DNA of 64,000 nucleotides from Pseudomonadota bacterium (GTDB lineage Bacteria; Bdellovibrionota; UBA1018; CAIMNF01): NCBI GenBank assembly GCA_027488515.1, contig JAIYBN010000004.1, positions 551,252 to 615,251 of the forward strand, read 5' to 3'. Shown piece by piece: positions 1 to 8,332 of this stretch (position 1 is its first letter; each line of letters starts with the position of its first letter). The notes under the pieces were generated by a model. It saw only the letters and a program-made list of their open reading frames with translations, ran no database searches and was not told where the DNA came from. The position numbers and the translations under genes were made by a program.

Positions 1-40
1 GTCCGGTGAATCGTTTTGAAATTGGAGCGGGGATCGCCCA

Positions 41-748
41 GTGAATCTCAAAGCTTTGGCCGAATCACAGATCCCGCCCTCCTGGAAAACAGTCCTCAGG
101 GGTCAAATGGAAGGGGCCGCCTTTGAAAAACTTGCGGACTTTCTCAATAATGAAGTCATTGAAGGCCATTCGATCCACCCGGAGAATGGCAATATCTTCA
201 GTTCCTTCCGATTGACCGACTATGATCGGGTGAAAGTGGTCCTCATCGGACAAGATCCTTATCATGGGGATTCCCAGGCGATCGGTCTCAGTTTTGCCGT
301 GCCGAATTCACTTCGCAAGAAACCGCCGAGCCTCAGAAACCTCTTCAAAGAACTCCAAACCGACTTGAATTGCAACCTTTCGGGTGAACAGTCCGACCTG
401 ACCGGATGGGCGGATCAGGGTGTTCTCCTCCTCAACACTTTGCTGACTGTTCGTCGTGGAGAGCCGCTGTCACACGCAGATTCCGGCTGGACTGAATTCA
501 CCACGGCCGTACTCGATGCATTGAACCGACGGGAAAAGGGAATCGTGTTTCTTTTGTTGGGTGGCCATGCCGGCAAATTGCGATCGCGGATCGATCCGTC
601 CCGACACCGGATCATCGAAGCTCCGCACCCTTCTCCCCTGTCTGCTTATCGCGGGTTCTTCGGGAGTCGGATTTACTCCAGGACGAACGAGGCGCTCCGG
701 GACCTGGGGCTTGATCCGATCGATTGGGGGAAGATCAGTTTAAAATAA
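41..748 (+). CDS. ung: Uracil-DNA glycosylase (family 1)
   Basis: This enzyme removes uracil from DNA and starts base-excision repair. The 235 aa product has the usual family-1 length. It carries the water-activating loop GQDPYHG near residue 70 and the C-terminal DNA-intercalation motif HPSPLSAYRGFFGS, with its catalytic histidine, near residue 197. I accept the GTG start because GGAGCGGGG lies about 10 nt upstream and the protein then begins as the family normally does. It stands alone and is followed within a few bases by a strong hairpin. Identification is secure. Confidence 0.97.
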   Translation: MNLKALAESQIPPSWKTVLRGQMEGAAFEKLADFLNNEVIEGHSIHPENGNIFSSFRLTDYDRVKVVLIGQDPYHGDSQAIGLSFAVPNSLRKKPPSLRNLFKELQTDLNCNLSGEQSDLTGWADQGVLLLNTLLTVRRGEPLSHADSGWTEFTTAVLDALNRREKGIVFLLLGGHAGKLRSRIDPSRHRIIEAPHPSPLSAYRGFFGSRIYSRTNEALRDLGLDPIDWGKISLK

Positions 749-751
749 AAA

Positions 752-780
752 AAGGGCCCGAAGCTTGCGCTCGGGCCCTT
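752..780. terminator. Strong GC hairpin with A/T flanks (intrinsic terminator)
   Basis: A 10-bp perfect stem (AAGGGCCCGA / TCGGGCCCTT) with a 9-nt loop sits 3 nt after the ung stop codon. On the plus strand only two T's follow. On the minus strand the hairpin is followed by a run of seven T's, so the structure is a much better terminator for a transcript coming from the right, that is, from the structured minus-strand region or the pnt-MFS operon. Confidence 0.8.
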
Positions 781-1080
781 AGAGTCATTACGACTACTAT
801 TCAGGGGGTTTGGGGTGGATCATCGCCTTACGAGTTTTCTTCCGGCTCCCGACTCCAACATTCCCTCTCAAACATTATTCAATTGTGCGATCACTCGCCG
901 CATCTCTCCGAACCTGGCCGGGCTCGAATCTGCGGTCCATGAGACCCACCGACGTCTGGTGGTCATCTCACGCTGGGCTTACCGTGGGGGCCCCGCATCG
1001 TGGAACTGATGCTTATCGTCTCGTGCGTCATGAGACAGCTCTTGTGCTGCGGTTTTTCTCATACCGTCCTCCGTGAAATC
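781..1080 (-). ncRNA. Possible structured RNA, minus strand, between the MFS gene and the ung terminator
   Basis: The 411-base gap between ung and the MFS gene contains no convincing long ORF. Read on the minus strand it holds a series of hairpins: ATGAGA/TCTCAT (1062-1030) with an inner CAGC/GCTG, GCATC/GATGC (1012-995), and TGAGA..ACCACC/GGTGGG..TCTCA (970-940). It ends in the terminator at 752-780. A TTGACC box about 30 nt upstream of the first hairpin could be a -35 element, but the -10 at 17-nt spacing (GATTCT) is weak. It does not match SRP, RNase P or tmRNA landmarks that I can recall. It may be a small RNA or merely the 3' UTR of the operon. Confidence 0.3.
979..1062 (-). CDS. Possible 27-aa small ORF in the structured region
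   Basis: ATG at 1062 is preceded by GGAGG at a 5-7 nt spacing, one of the best Shine-Dalgarno matches in the area. It opens a 27-codon frame beginning MRKTAAQEL and ending in TAA. The product is hydrophilic with no signal peptide or membrane segment. The start codon lies inside the ATGAGA/TCTCAT stem, so translation could depend on opening the hairpin. It is too short for coding statistics; the ribosome-binding site is the only evidence. Confidence 0.3.
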   Translation of the reverse strand: MRKTAAQELSHDARDDKHQFHDAGPPR

Positions 1081-1160
1081 AGAATCTCATTGTTGATTGA
1101 TTCGGTCAACTAATTTTTGAGAAAAATGTGAAGCCTCCTTTCAAAAAAAAGCCTGCGAAA

Positions 1161-2372
1161 TCAGACTGTGTCCGGAGGACCCCGCCTCGATTCGACCCAA
1201 AACCGGGCAAAACCCGACCCGATTCCGCTCAGCATCATGGCCACTCCACAAATTGCGAGCACCGTCCTCACCCCGAGGACCTGAAACGCCCAAGGAGAGA
1301 CCGCAAAAAACACCAAGGTGATGAGTGAATCGAGAATCACTTTCATCCGGAAGATTCCCGCCAACTCTTCGGGGCGATAATGAGTTTGAGCCAGATCCAC
1401 AAAAGGAAGATCATTCACCGGACCGCCCATCGCAGTGATCGCAATCACCCCATGTAGCACGTTCATGTCCCGTGCTCCACTGAGCACCATGAATCCGATT
1501 CCGAGCCAAATCAAGCCACCATATATCCAGAGCTCGGGGTGGCGCCGTCGCACACTCCCGATGCCGATCGCACCGGCGAGGTTCCCGACACCATAGACTG
1601 CAATCAAGGTTCCGAAGATCGACACTTGGCCGGGATGCATCTCATCGACCAACAAGGCCAGACCCACTCCGTATGCGAGACTCCACGCTCCACCACTCAC
1701 ACACTTGGCCCAGATGCTCCTGTGAATCGCCGGGATGCCTCGAATCAGCTTCCACCCCTCAATCCACCCTATCGCCTGTTGAGCGCCCGTTTCAGCGCTT
1801 GCGGCGGCCCAACCGATGGAGCGGATGCTGGCCGCAGAACCGACAAAGGTCAGGGCATTCAGGGTGAAGAAGTGAACCATGGAAATCCAAGCCGTGAGAA
1901 TCCCGATGATCGACGGCCCGACCACGCGAGCCAAGCGGTACGTGGTGGCCATGAGTCCGTTCGCACCCCGGAGCAATTCCGGGCTCCGGGCGACTTTCGG
2001 AACGAACTCCATCAGGACGGGCTCGAAAGCGGAACTGAGACCGAAAAGGAGCAGTGTTGCGACCACCAGGGCAGGAAAACGCCATTGAGGGAATGGATAG
2101 AACACCACCGGCACCAGACTGATCCCGGCACGGTAAAGGTCGAGCCTGACGAGGACGCGATCACTCGGAAGCGATCTGAACCAACGGGAGGCGAAAGTCG
2201 CTCCCAGGAGACCGGAGAGTACGAGCAGGACCGAAAATCCCCCTGCATCCTTCCCGACTTCTTGGACACAGATCCACGTGAACGCCACCCGGTAGATCTC
2301 GTCCCCCACTCCGGACAGGACTTGTCCGAACCAGAGAGCGAAGATGGAGCGATCAAACAGGGCCCGGATCAA
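1161..2372 (-). CDS. MFS transporter
   Basis: The 403 aa product is an integral inner-membrane protein with about 12 hydrophobic segments and the layout of a major facilitator permease. The N terminus (RSIFALWFGQVLSGVGDEI) resembles the EntS/MefA-like exporter branch, but the substrate cannot be told from sequence. It is the last gene of the pntAa-pntAb-pntB operon: its ATG overlaps the pntB stop (ATGA), which implies coupled translation. The link to transhydrogenase is unexplained; it may simply share the promoter. Family call is firm, specificity unknown. Confidence 0.8.
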   Translation of the reverse strand: MIRALFDRSIFALWFGQVLSGVGDEIYRVAFTWICVQEVGKDAGGFSVLLVLSGLLGATFASRWFRSLPSDRVLVRLDLYRAGISLVPVVFYPFPQWRFPALVVATLLLFGLSSAFEPVLMEFVPKVARSPELLRGANGLMATTYRLARVVGPSIIGILTAWISMVHFFTLNALTFVGSAASIRSIGWAAASAETGAQQAIGWIEGWKLIRGIPAIHRSIWAKCVSGGAWSLAYGVGLALLVDEMHPGQVSIFGTLIAVYGVGNLAGAIGIGSVRRRHPELWIYGGLIWLGIGFMVLSGARDMNVLHGVIAITAMGGPVNDLPFVDLAQTHYRPEELAGIFRMKVILDSLITLVFFAVSPWAFQVLGVRTVLAICGVAMMLSGIGSGFARFWVESRRGPPDTV

Positions 2373-3760
2373 ACGGTCTTCAGCTCGTTGACCAGTTTCT
2401 GGAGGCTCTCCTTGGCGTCACCGAACAACATGCCGCACTTGGAGTTGAAGAAGAGCTCGTTCTCGATCCCGGCATAACCCGATTTCATGGACCGTTTGAG
2501 AACGATGATCTGCTTCGACTGGTCCACATCCAGAATCGGCATCCCGAAGATCGGACTGGTGGGATCGGTCTTGGCGGCTGGGTTCACGACGTCATTGGCA
2601 CCGACGACCAGTACGGCATCTGTCGTGGAGAACTCCGAGTTGATGTGCTCCATCTCGACGAGTTTGTCATAACTGACATTGCTCTCGGCAAGGAGGACAT
2701 TCATGTGCCCCGGCATCCGACCCGCAACAGGGTGGATCGCATACTTCACGTCGACGCCCTCTGCTTCGAGGAGGCTTTCCAGCTCATGGCAAACATGCTG
2801 GGCCTGGGCCACGGCAAGACCATACCCCGGCACGATGATCACCTTCTGGGCGTACTTCATCATGATGGCCACATCGGTCGCCTGGACCTCACGGACCGAA
2901 CCGGAAACCGCTTTGCCACCACCGGAAGAGCCGGATCCTGCAAGTCCGATCAGTACGTTGGTCAGAGACCGGTTCATGGCCTTACACATCACCACGGTGA
3001 GGATGGTTCCCGCGGAACCGACCAACACCCCTCCCATGAGCATCACGTTGTTGTGGTACAGAAAGCCACCACATGCTGCTGCGACTCCGGTGAACGAGTT
3101 CAGGAGTGAGATCACGACCGGCATGTCGGCTCCGCCGATCGGAAGCACGAAAAAGAGACCGTAAACCGCCGAAATCCCGATTGTGGTCAAAAACCAGAGC
3201 ATGCCCTGGTCCCCGCCCTGAAACGTCAGGAACGAAGCGCCGATCACCCCGAACACGAGGATCGCATTGATGAATTGTTGCCCTTGGAAACGGTAATCCC
3301 CCACCGAGCCGTTCAGCTTGCCCCAAGCGACCATGCTCCCGATGAAGGAAACGGTGCCGATGATGAGGCCCGCAATGATCGGAAGGTAGTGACCGAGAGT
3401 CAGGACCTCACCGCTTGCCTGGATGGCCCGCCACTCGATGACCGAAATCAGTGCGGCACAAAGCCCGCCCATCCCGTTGAAGAGAGAGACCATCTCGGGC
3501 ATGGCGGTCATCTGGACCCGTCTGGCCATCACGGTCCCGACGAGGGTCCCGATCACGATGGCGATGGCGATCCAGCTCAAGTTCCCGATGACCCGGAATC
3601 CCTCGTCACCCAGAAAGCAGGTCCCGAAGACGGAAACCGCCATCCCGGCGGCGGCGACGAGGTTCCCTTTCCGGGCAGAATCAGGTTGCCCCATCATCTT
3701 GAGACCGACGACGAAGGCGATGGAACCGAACAAATAAGCGAGTTCGAGAAGGTGACTCAT
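2369..3760 (-). CDS. pntB: NAD(P) transhydrogenase subunit beta
   Basis: Subunit beta of the proton-translocating transhydrogenase. It supplies most of the membrane channel and the NADP(H)-binding domain III. The 463 aa length is typical. The first ~270 residues are a chain of hydrophobic helices; the C-terminal ~180 residues are soluble and contain the NADP-binding GYGLAVAQAQH signature and a GANDVVNPAA segment. It overlaps pntAb upstream and the MFS gene downstream by ATGA junctions. The enzyme drives NADPH formation from NADH using the proton gradient. Confidence 0.95.
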   Translation of the reverse strand: MSHLLELAYLFGSIAFVVGLKMMGQPDSARKGNLVAAAGMAVSVFGTCFLGDEGFRVIGNLSWIAIAIVIGTLVGTVMARRVQMTAMPEMVSLFNGMGGLCAALISVIEWRAIQASGEVLTLGHYLPIIAGLIIGTVSFIGSMVAWGKLNGSVGDYRFQGQQFINAILVFGVIGASFLTFQGGDQGMLWFLTTIGISAVYGLFFVLPIGGADMPVVISLLNSFTGVAAACGGFLYHNNVMLMGGVLVGSAGTILTVVMCKAMNRSLTNVLIGLAGSGSSGGGKAVSGSVREVQATDVAIMMKYAQKVIIVPGYGLAVAQAQHVCHELESLLEAEGVDVKYAIHPVAGRMPGHMNVLLAESNVSYDKLVEMEHINSEFSTTDAVLVVGANDVVNPAAKTDPTSPIFGMPILDVDQSKQIIVLKRSMKSGYAGIENELFFNSKCGMLFGDAKESLQKLVNELKTV

Positions 3761-4089
3761 GACTTCGCTCCCCCTTTACCCGGCTTCTTCTTGAACATCT
3801 CGAGCATCCGGTCGGTCACCACGAACCCACCGATCACGTTCAGGGTCCCGACGATCACGCCGAGGAATCCGACCGTCTTGCTGATCCAATCTTCTTCTCC
3901 CGCCTTACCGAGGACGATGATCGCCCCGATCAAGACCACGCCGTGAATGGCGTTGGCACCGCTCATGAGCGGAGTGTGCAACACACTCGGAACATGGGAA
4001 ATCAACTCGATCCCCACAAAAATCATCAAGACAATCAAATACACGAAGGTGATGTTCTCACCGATCCAATTCAACAGTTCCATGTCCAC
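3757..4089 (-). CDS. pntAb: NAD(P) transhydrogenase subunit alpha, membrane part (PntAb)
   Basis: A 110 aa protein with three to four membrane helices, corresponding to the C-terminal membrane domain II of a full-length alpha subunit. In this organism alpha is split in two, as in Rhodospirillum and many other bacteria. The segment SHVPSVLHTPLMSGANAIHG is characteristic of the family. It sits 1 nt after pntAa and overlaps pntB, so the three subunits should be made stoichiometrically from one mRNA. Confidence 0.93.
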   Translation of the reverse strand: MDMELLNWIGENITFVYLIVLMIFVGIELISHVPSVLHTPLMSGANAIHGVVLIGAIIVLGKAGEEDWISKTVGFLGVIVGTLNVIGGFVVTDRMLEMFKKKPGKGGAKS

Positions 4090-4090
4090 C

Positions 4091-5200
4091 TCAGTTCGAT
4101 GCGTGCCGGATCTCGCCTTGATGGCAGATCAGACAGCCTTGGACGATCTCGTCCTTCAGGTCAAAAACCATTTCCCCTTTCGGGGCGATCAATTTGAACA
4201 ACTCGAGCAGGTTCCGGGCGAAGAGCTCGCTCGCATTGCTCGCCAGCTGCGAAGGCAGGTTGAGCGCCCCCACGATGCGGACACCGTTCACCTCGGCGAT
4301 CTCGCCGGGACGGGTCTTGGTGCAATTCCCGCCTTGCTCGGCGGCCATGTCGACCAACACCGCCCCTGATTTCATCAAGGAGACCTGTTCGTCGTCGACC
4401 AGAATCGGGGCCTTGCGTCCGGGAACCAATGCGGTCGTGATCACCAGATCGGCTTGAGCCAGGGACTTGTTCACAGCCGCACGCTGGGCTTTACGGTATT
4501 CCTCGGTGGCTTCTTTGGCGTATCCGCCTTCGCTTCCGACGGATGCACCTTGGACTTCAATGAACTTCCCTCCGAGACTCTGAACCTGTTCTTTGGTCTC
4601 AGGGCGCACATCGGTCGCTTCAACCACCGCTCCCAAGCGCTTCGCCGTGGCGATCGCCTGGAGGCCGGCGACTCCGGCTCCGAACACGAGCACCTTGGCG
4701 GGCGTCACGGTCCCGGCCGCGGTCATCAGCATCGGGAAAATCTTGTCCATCACCGAGGCACCTTCGATCACCGCTCGATAACCTGCGAGATTGGCCTGGG
4801 AGCTCAGGACATCCATGCTTTGGGCTCGCGAAATCCGCGGAATCGCATCGAGAGAAAAAGCGGAAACTTTTTTGGAATTCAATGCCCGGACCACTTCGGC
4901 TGAAGTGCGGTGTTGGAGAATGGAAATCCAGACCGATCCCTCGGGCAATTCTATGACCCGGTTCGCTTCGGGAATGTTAATTTGGACGAAAACGGTCGCT
5001 TCCTTGAGCAAGGCCGCTCCGCCATCCACCACGCGGACTCCGACCTGTTCGTAACTCGAGTCAGAAAAGTGGGCGGGAACGCCGGCCCCTTTTTCGATCG
5101 AGACCTCATGCCCCATCTTTTTCAGCTGAGCACACACCTGGGGTGTCAGCGCGACCCGGTGTTCACCGGCGCGCGTTTCCTTGAACATCGCGATTCTCAT
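4091..5200 (-). CDS. pntAa: NAD(P) transhydrogenase subunit alpha, NAD-binding part (PntAa)
   Basis: Soluble domain I of transhydrogenase, which binds NAD(H) on the cytoplasmic face; it is related to alanine dehydrogenase. The 369 aa product opens with the family-typical KETRAGEHRVALTP and has the Rossmann glycine motif GAGVAGLQAIATAKRLGA near residues 170-190. The start at 5200 is supported by GGAGAG about 8 nt upstream. First gene of the pnt-MFS operon, divergent from tldD, with 113 bp between the two start codons. Confidence 0.95.
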   Translation of the reverse strand: MRIAMFKETRAGEHRVALTPQVCAQLKKMGHEVSIEKGAGVPAHFSDSSYEQVGVRVVDGGAALLKEATVFVQINIPEANRVIELPEGSVWISILQHRTSAEVVRALNSKKVSAFSLDAIPRISRAQSMDVLSSQANLAGYRAVIEGASVMDKIFPMLMTAAGTVTPAKVLVFGAGVAGLQAIATAKRLGAVVEATDVRPETKEQVQSLGGKFIEVQGASVGSEGGYAKEATEEYRKAQRAAVNKSLAQADLVITTALVPGRKAPILVDDEQVSLMKSGAVLVDMAAEQGGNCTKTRPGEIAEVNGVRIVGALNLPSQLASNASELFARNLLELFKLIAPKGEMVFDLKDEIVQGCLICHQGEIRHASN

Positions 5201-5301
5201 AGATGGCTCTCCATGGGGAAAAGTCTAACGAAAGCCCATGCTTTTGTCTCAAGTAAAGTTCGAATCTGTGATTGTTCTTCTCTGTCGCATCGCACCCTCG
5301 C

Positions 5302-5307
5302 TATACT
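5302..5307 (+). promoter_or_regulatory. Leaderless-type -10 box of tldD
   Basis: TATACT ends exactly 6 nt before the ATG at 5314, and there is no Shine-Dalgarno sequence. With transcription starting 6-7 nt after the -10, the mRNA would begin at or next to the A of the ATG. No clear -35 lies at 16-18 nt. The context CTATACTG resembles the boxes at 35590 and 40913. Confidence 0.55.
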
Positions 5308-5313
5308 GCCCTC

Positions 5314-6696
5314 ATGCTGAATGAAGTGACTGCAAAAAAAGTGATCGATTGCGCCCTCTCCCTCGGTGCCGACTTCGCGGACCTGTTCGTGGAACGCAAC
5401 CGGACGCTCTCCGTGAACCTGAAATCGAGCAAGGTGGATCAAATTACTGACGGGATCGACTTCGGAATCGGTCTTCGGGTCTTGTTCGGGACCAAAGTCC
5501 TCTATGGCTACACCAATTCGCCGGTTGAGGACGAGTTGATCCGGGTGATCCGTCTCCTGTGCGCGCCAGATCAGCGGACCTCCACCCGGACCGTTCCGAT
5601 CGCCTTTCGATCGGAAGCAAGCTCACGGCGTTCGCCTGTTCCCGCAACGAACGGATCCGATCTCGAGGCCCGGATCCGCCTGCTGAGAAAAATCGACGAA
5701 CTCACGCGGAAGCAGAGTCGGGAAATCTCGCAGGTTTCGGCCCACTCACTCGAGCGTCACCAGGAAATCGAATTGTTCAACTCTCAAGGACTTCACGCCA
5801 CGGACCTCAGGCTGTACACCCGGATCGGATCGGAGGCCGTTGCCACTGACGGTGACCAGAAGGATTCCGCGTTTTACGGACCAGGAGCTTCTTTGGGTTG
5901 GGAATTCGCTGAAGGTATCGATCCGGCATTCATCGCTAACGAAATCGCACGCCGGGCCGTGACCTCGCTCCACGCAGAGCCTTGCCCGGCCGGCACCATG
6001 CCGGTTGTGATCGACCATGCTTTCGGAGGGGTGATCTTCCACGAGGCCTGCGGCCACTTGCTCGAAACCACTTCCGTCGAGAAAAAAGCTTCGGTTTTCT
6101 GGGACAAAAAAGGGGAAATGATCGCCCACCCTGCGGTGAGTGCGGTGGATGATGGAACCATCGCCGGTGCCTGGGGATCCCTGTCGATCGACGACGAGGG
6201 CATGCCCACAGAGCGTACCCAGCTCATTCGCAATGGCCGCCTCGAGAATTTCATGGCCGATTATGTCGGGAACCTGAAAACCGGCCACCCGAGGACCGGA
6301 TCGGCCCGGAGACAGAGTTACCGTTTCGCACCGGCTTCCCGGATGCGGAACACCTTCATCGAGCCGGGACCGCACCGTTTCGAAGAACTGATCGCAAGTG
6401 TCGATCGCGGACTCTATGCACGCTCGATGGGAGGCGGTTCGGTGAAAACCGGAACCGGTGAATTCAATTTCTCCGTTCAGGAAGGCTATTTGATCGAAAA
6501 CGGAATGATCTCCCGCCCCGTCAAGGGCGCGACCCTGATCGGCACGGGCCCGGAGACCCTGAAACGGATCTCGATGGTCGCGGACAATTTCGAGATCATG
6601 GCCGGCATGTGCGGCTCCGTGAGTGGAAGCATCCCCGCCAGCGTGGGACAGCCCGCCCTCAAGGTGGATGAGATCCTGGTCGGAGGTGCGAAATGA
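5314..6696 (+). CDS. tldD: TldD family metalloprotease subunit
   Basis: TldD is the zinc-binding subunit of the TldD/TldE peptidase, which degrades unfolded peptides and, in some bacteria, matures peptide antibiotics such as microcin B17. The zinc motif HEACGH is at residues 243-248, and the N terminus (ALSLGADFADL) is typical. The ORF track starts at a TTG at 5272, but family alignment and the TATACT box favour ATG 5314, giving 460 aa. The stop overlaps the tldE start (ATGA). No precursor peptide or modification gene is adjacent, so a general proteolytic role is more likely. Confidence 0.93.
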   Translation: MLNEVTAKKVIDCALSLGADFADLFVERNRTLSVNLKSSKVDQITDGIDFGIGLRVLFGTKVLYGYTNSPVEDELIRVIRLLCAPDQRTSTRTVPIAFRSEASSRRSPVPATNGSDLEARIRLLRKIDELTRKQSREISQVSAHSLERHQEIELFNSQGLHATDLRLYTRIGSEAVATDGDQKDSAFYGPGASLGWEFAEGIDPAFIANEIARRAVTSLHAEPCPAGTMPVVIDHAFGGVIFHEACGHLLETTSVEKKASVFWDKKGEMIAHPAVSAVDDGTIAGAWGSLSIDDEGMPTERTQLIRNGRLENFMADYVGNLKTGHPRTGSARRQSYRFAPASRMRNTFIEPGPHRFEELIASVDRGLYARSMGGGSVKTGTGEFNFSVQEGYLIENGMISRPVKGATLIGTGPETLKRISMVADNFEIMAGMCGSVSGSIPASVGQPALKVDEILVGGAK

Positions 6697-8024
6697 GGAC
6701 GGAAATCGAAACCACGCTCGAATGGGCCAGGAAACTCGGCGCGGATGAATCCGACGTGATCCTGAACGAAGGCAACGCGCTTTCACTCTCGGCGCAGCAG
6801 GGGCGGATCGAGACTTACAAGGTCACCTCTTCGCGCCTCATCGGAGTCCGGGTGATCCGGGATCATCGGGTGGGCATCAGTTATTCGGAAGACTTGTCTG
6901 CGGATTCACTCCGTTCCATGGTGGAGAGCGCCATCCGTCTCACCCATGCGGTCGAGCCGGATGAAAACCAGAGCATCACCCTGGGCGGGGCTCCCGTGGT
7001 CGACACGAATTCGAAGACTTATCGAGAAGATTCGACGCCACTGGAAGAGAAGATCAAACTCACCCTCCATCTTGAAGACGAAATCAAGAGAAGGGATCCG
7101 AGAACCCAGGCCGTTCCCTACAACGGCTATGCGGAGGGCGAGTCCCACTCTTTTTACGGAAATCACCTGGGTCTCCGCGTTTATGAAAGGGAAAAATCTT
7201 TCAATTGCTACACTTCTGCGCTTCTCAAAGACGGAGAAAAGCAGGCCCTTTTCTACCGGAGCAGCAATGGCAGGACCTTTTCGGAGCTTTCACCTGAGAA
7301 TGCGATTCGAGAGACCTTGAGGTTCACCAGAACCTTGCTCGAAGCGAAACCCGTGCCGACCGGAAAGTATGACGTGATCTTCGAACCGGATTGCTTTCAG
7401 TCGCTCTTCAGCTGCTTCACAGGGTTGTTCTCGGCCAAAGCTGTCAAAGACGGCTACAGCCGCTTTGGAAATTCCATCGGTGAGACCATCGCCCACCCCG
7501 AACTGACTCTCCGGGACCTGCCCCGATACGAAAAGGGCTTTCACCACATCCTGACCGATGCCGAAGGTGTCGCCAAAACGGATCTGACTCTGATCGAGGG
7601 AGGCCGATTGGTTTCCCTTTACCACAATACGGCCACAGCCCGACACTTCGGGGTCAAGACCACAGGCCATGCGAGTCGGAGCCCCAAGGGGCAACTCGGC
7701 ACGTCCCTGACTCAACTGGTGATCGACCCCGGAACCACCCCGGCCGAACGGCTGGCTTCAGGGAACGTGCTCCGCATCTTCGCCTTGGACGGATTGCATG
7801 CCGGGGTCAATGCCTCCTCGGGAGCATTTTCACTCGCAGCGAGCGGAGAACTCGTTCAGGACGGTGTCGTGGTCCAAGGAGTGAAAGGCATCACCCTTTC
7901 GGGCAACTTTTTTGATTTGATCCGGAATGTTTCGGGTGTCGGGCAAACCTTGCTCCCCACCACGGGCAGGGGGTTCTTCGCTCCGGAGATCCGGTTCACC
8001 GGACTGCAGGTGGCCGGCCACTGA
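6693..8024 (+). CDS. tldE: TldE/PmbA family metallopeptidase subunit
   Basis: Partner of TldD. The 443 aa product lacks the zinc-binding HExxxH motif, as expected for the TldE/PmbA subunit, which builds the substrate tunnel of the heterodimer. Family hallmarks include ESDVILNEG near the N terminus and a glycine-rich C-terminal half with GVNASSGAFSLAASGE and GITLSGNFFDLI. It overlaps tldD by 4 nt, consistent with 1:1 synthesis. Identification of the pair is firm; the natural substrate is unknown. Confidence 0.92.
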   Translation: MRTEIETTLEWARKLGADESDVILNEGNALSLSAQQGRIETYKVTSSRLIGVRVIRDHRVGISYSEDLSADSLRSMVESAIRLTHAVEPDENQSITLGGAPVVDTNSKTYREDSTPLEEKIKLTLHLEDEIKRRDPRTQAVPYNGYAEGESHSFYGNHLGLRVYEREKSFNCYTSALLKDGEKQALFYRSSNGRTFSELSPENAIRETLRFTRTLLEAKPVPTGKYDVIFEPDCFQSLFSCFTGLFSAKAVKDGYSRFGNSIGETIAHPELTLRDLPRYEKGFHHILTDAEGVAKTDLTLIEGGRLVSLYHNTATARHFGVKTTGHASRSPKGQLGTSLTQLVIDPGTTPAERLASGNVLRIFALDGLHAGVNASSGAFSLAASGELVQDGVVVQGVKGITLSGNFFDLIRNVSGVGQTLLPTTGRGFFAPEIRFTGLQVAGH

Positions 8025-8030
8025 ATTCCG

Positions 8031-8039
8031 TGGTAGAAT
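8031..8039 (+). promoter_or_regulatory. Extended -10 promoter of tatA
   Basis: TGGTAGAAT fits the extended -10 consensus TGnTATAAT with one mismatch. It lies 22 nt before the tatA ATG, leaving room for a short leader with the GGGAGAG ribosome-binding site. There is no convincing -35, as is usual for this class. Confidence 0.45.
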
Positions 8040-8061
8040 CTCAACAAAGAGGGAGAGACCC

Positions 8062-8274
8062 ATGTTTGGAATATCATTCGAGCACCTGCTGATCATCGGG
8101 GTCGTATTGCTGATCTTCGGACCGAAACGGCTCCCGGACCTCGGCCGCTCCCTGGGGCAATCGATCAAGAACTTCAAGGACTCCTTCAATGGAATCGGGC
8201 AGGATCCCGAAACTCCCGACCGGATCGCTGAAAAAAAGAAGTCCGACGACGGAAATCCCCCCCAAAACAGCTAG
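8062..8274 (+). CDS. tatA: Sec-independent translocase protein TatA/TatE
   Basis: A 70 aa protein with the TatA layout: a very short periplasmic start (MFGISFEH), one membrane helix (LLIIGVVLLIF), the hinge FGPKRLPDLG, an amphipathic helix and an acidic-basic tail. TatA multimers form the size-adaptable pore of the twin-arginine pathway for folded proteins. The ORF track starts 45 codons too early; ATG 8062 has GGGAGAG at a good distance. tatB and tatC are not adjacent, so they must be elsewhere. Confidence 0.93.
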   Translation: MFGISFEHLLIIGVVLLIFGPKRLPDLGRSLGQSIKNFKDSFNGIGQDPETPDRIAEKKKSDDGNPPQNS

Positions 8275-8332
8275 ACAGTCCGGTCTTCCTTTGGTCTGAT
8301 GAGCAGGATTGAACCGACCTAAAGGGGGATCC

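Noticed and set aside
1-40. End of an upstream gene or a promoter for ung
   Set aside because: Only 40 bases are available; apart from the ribosome-binding site GGAGCGGGG nothing can be supported.
1539-2477. 312-codon plus-strand ORF over the MFS gene and pntB
   Set aside because: Shadow of the membrane-protein genes on the minus strand; extremely hydrophilic, low-complexity translation with no start signal.
5314-8024. TldD/TldE as part of a ribosomal-peptide antibiotic cluster
   Set aside because: No precursor peptide, cyclodehydratase or exporter gene is nearby; neighbours are pnt and tatA.
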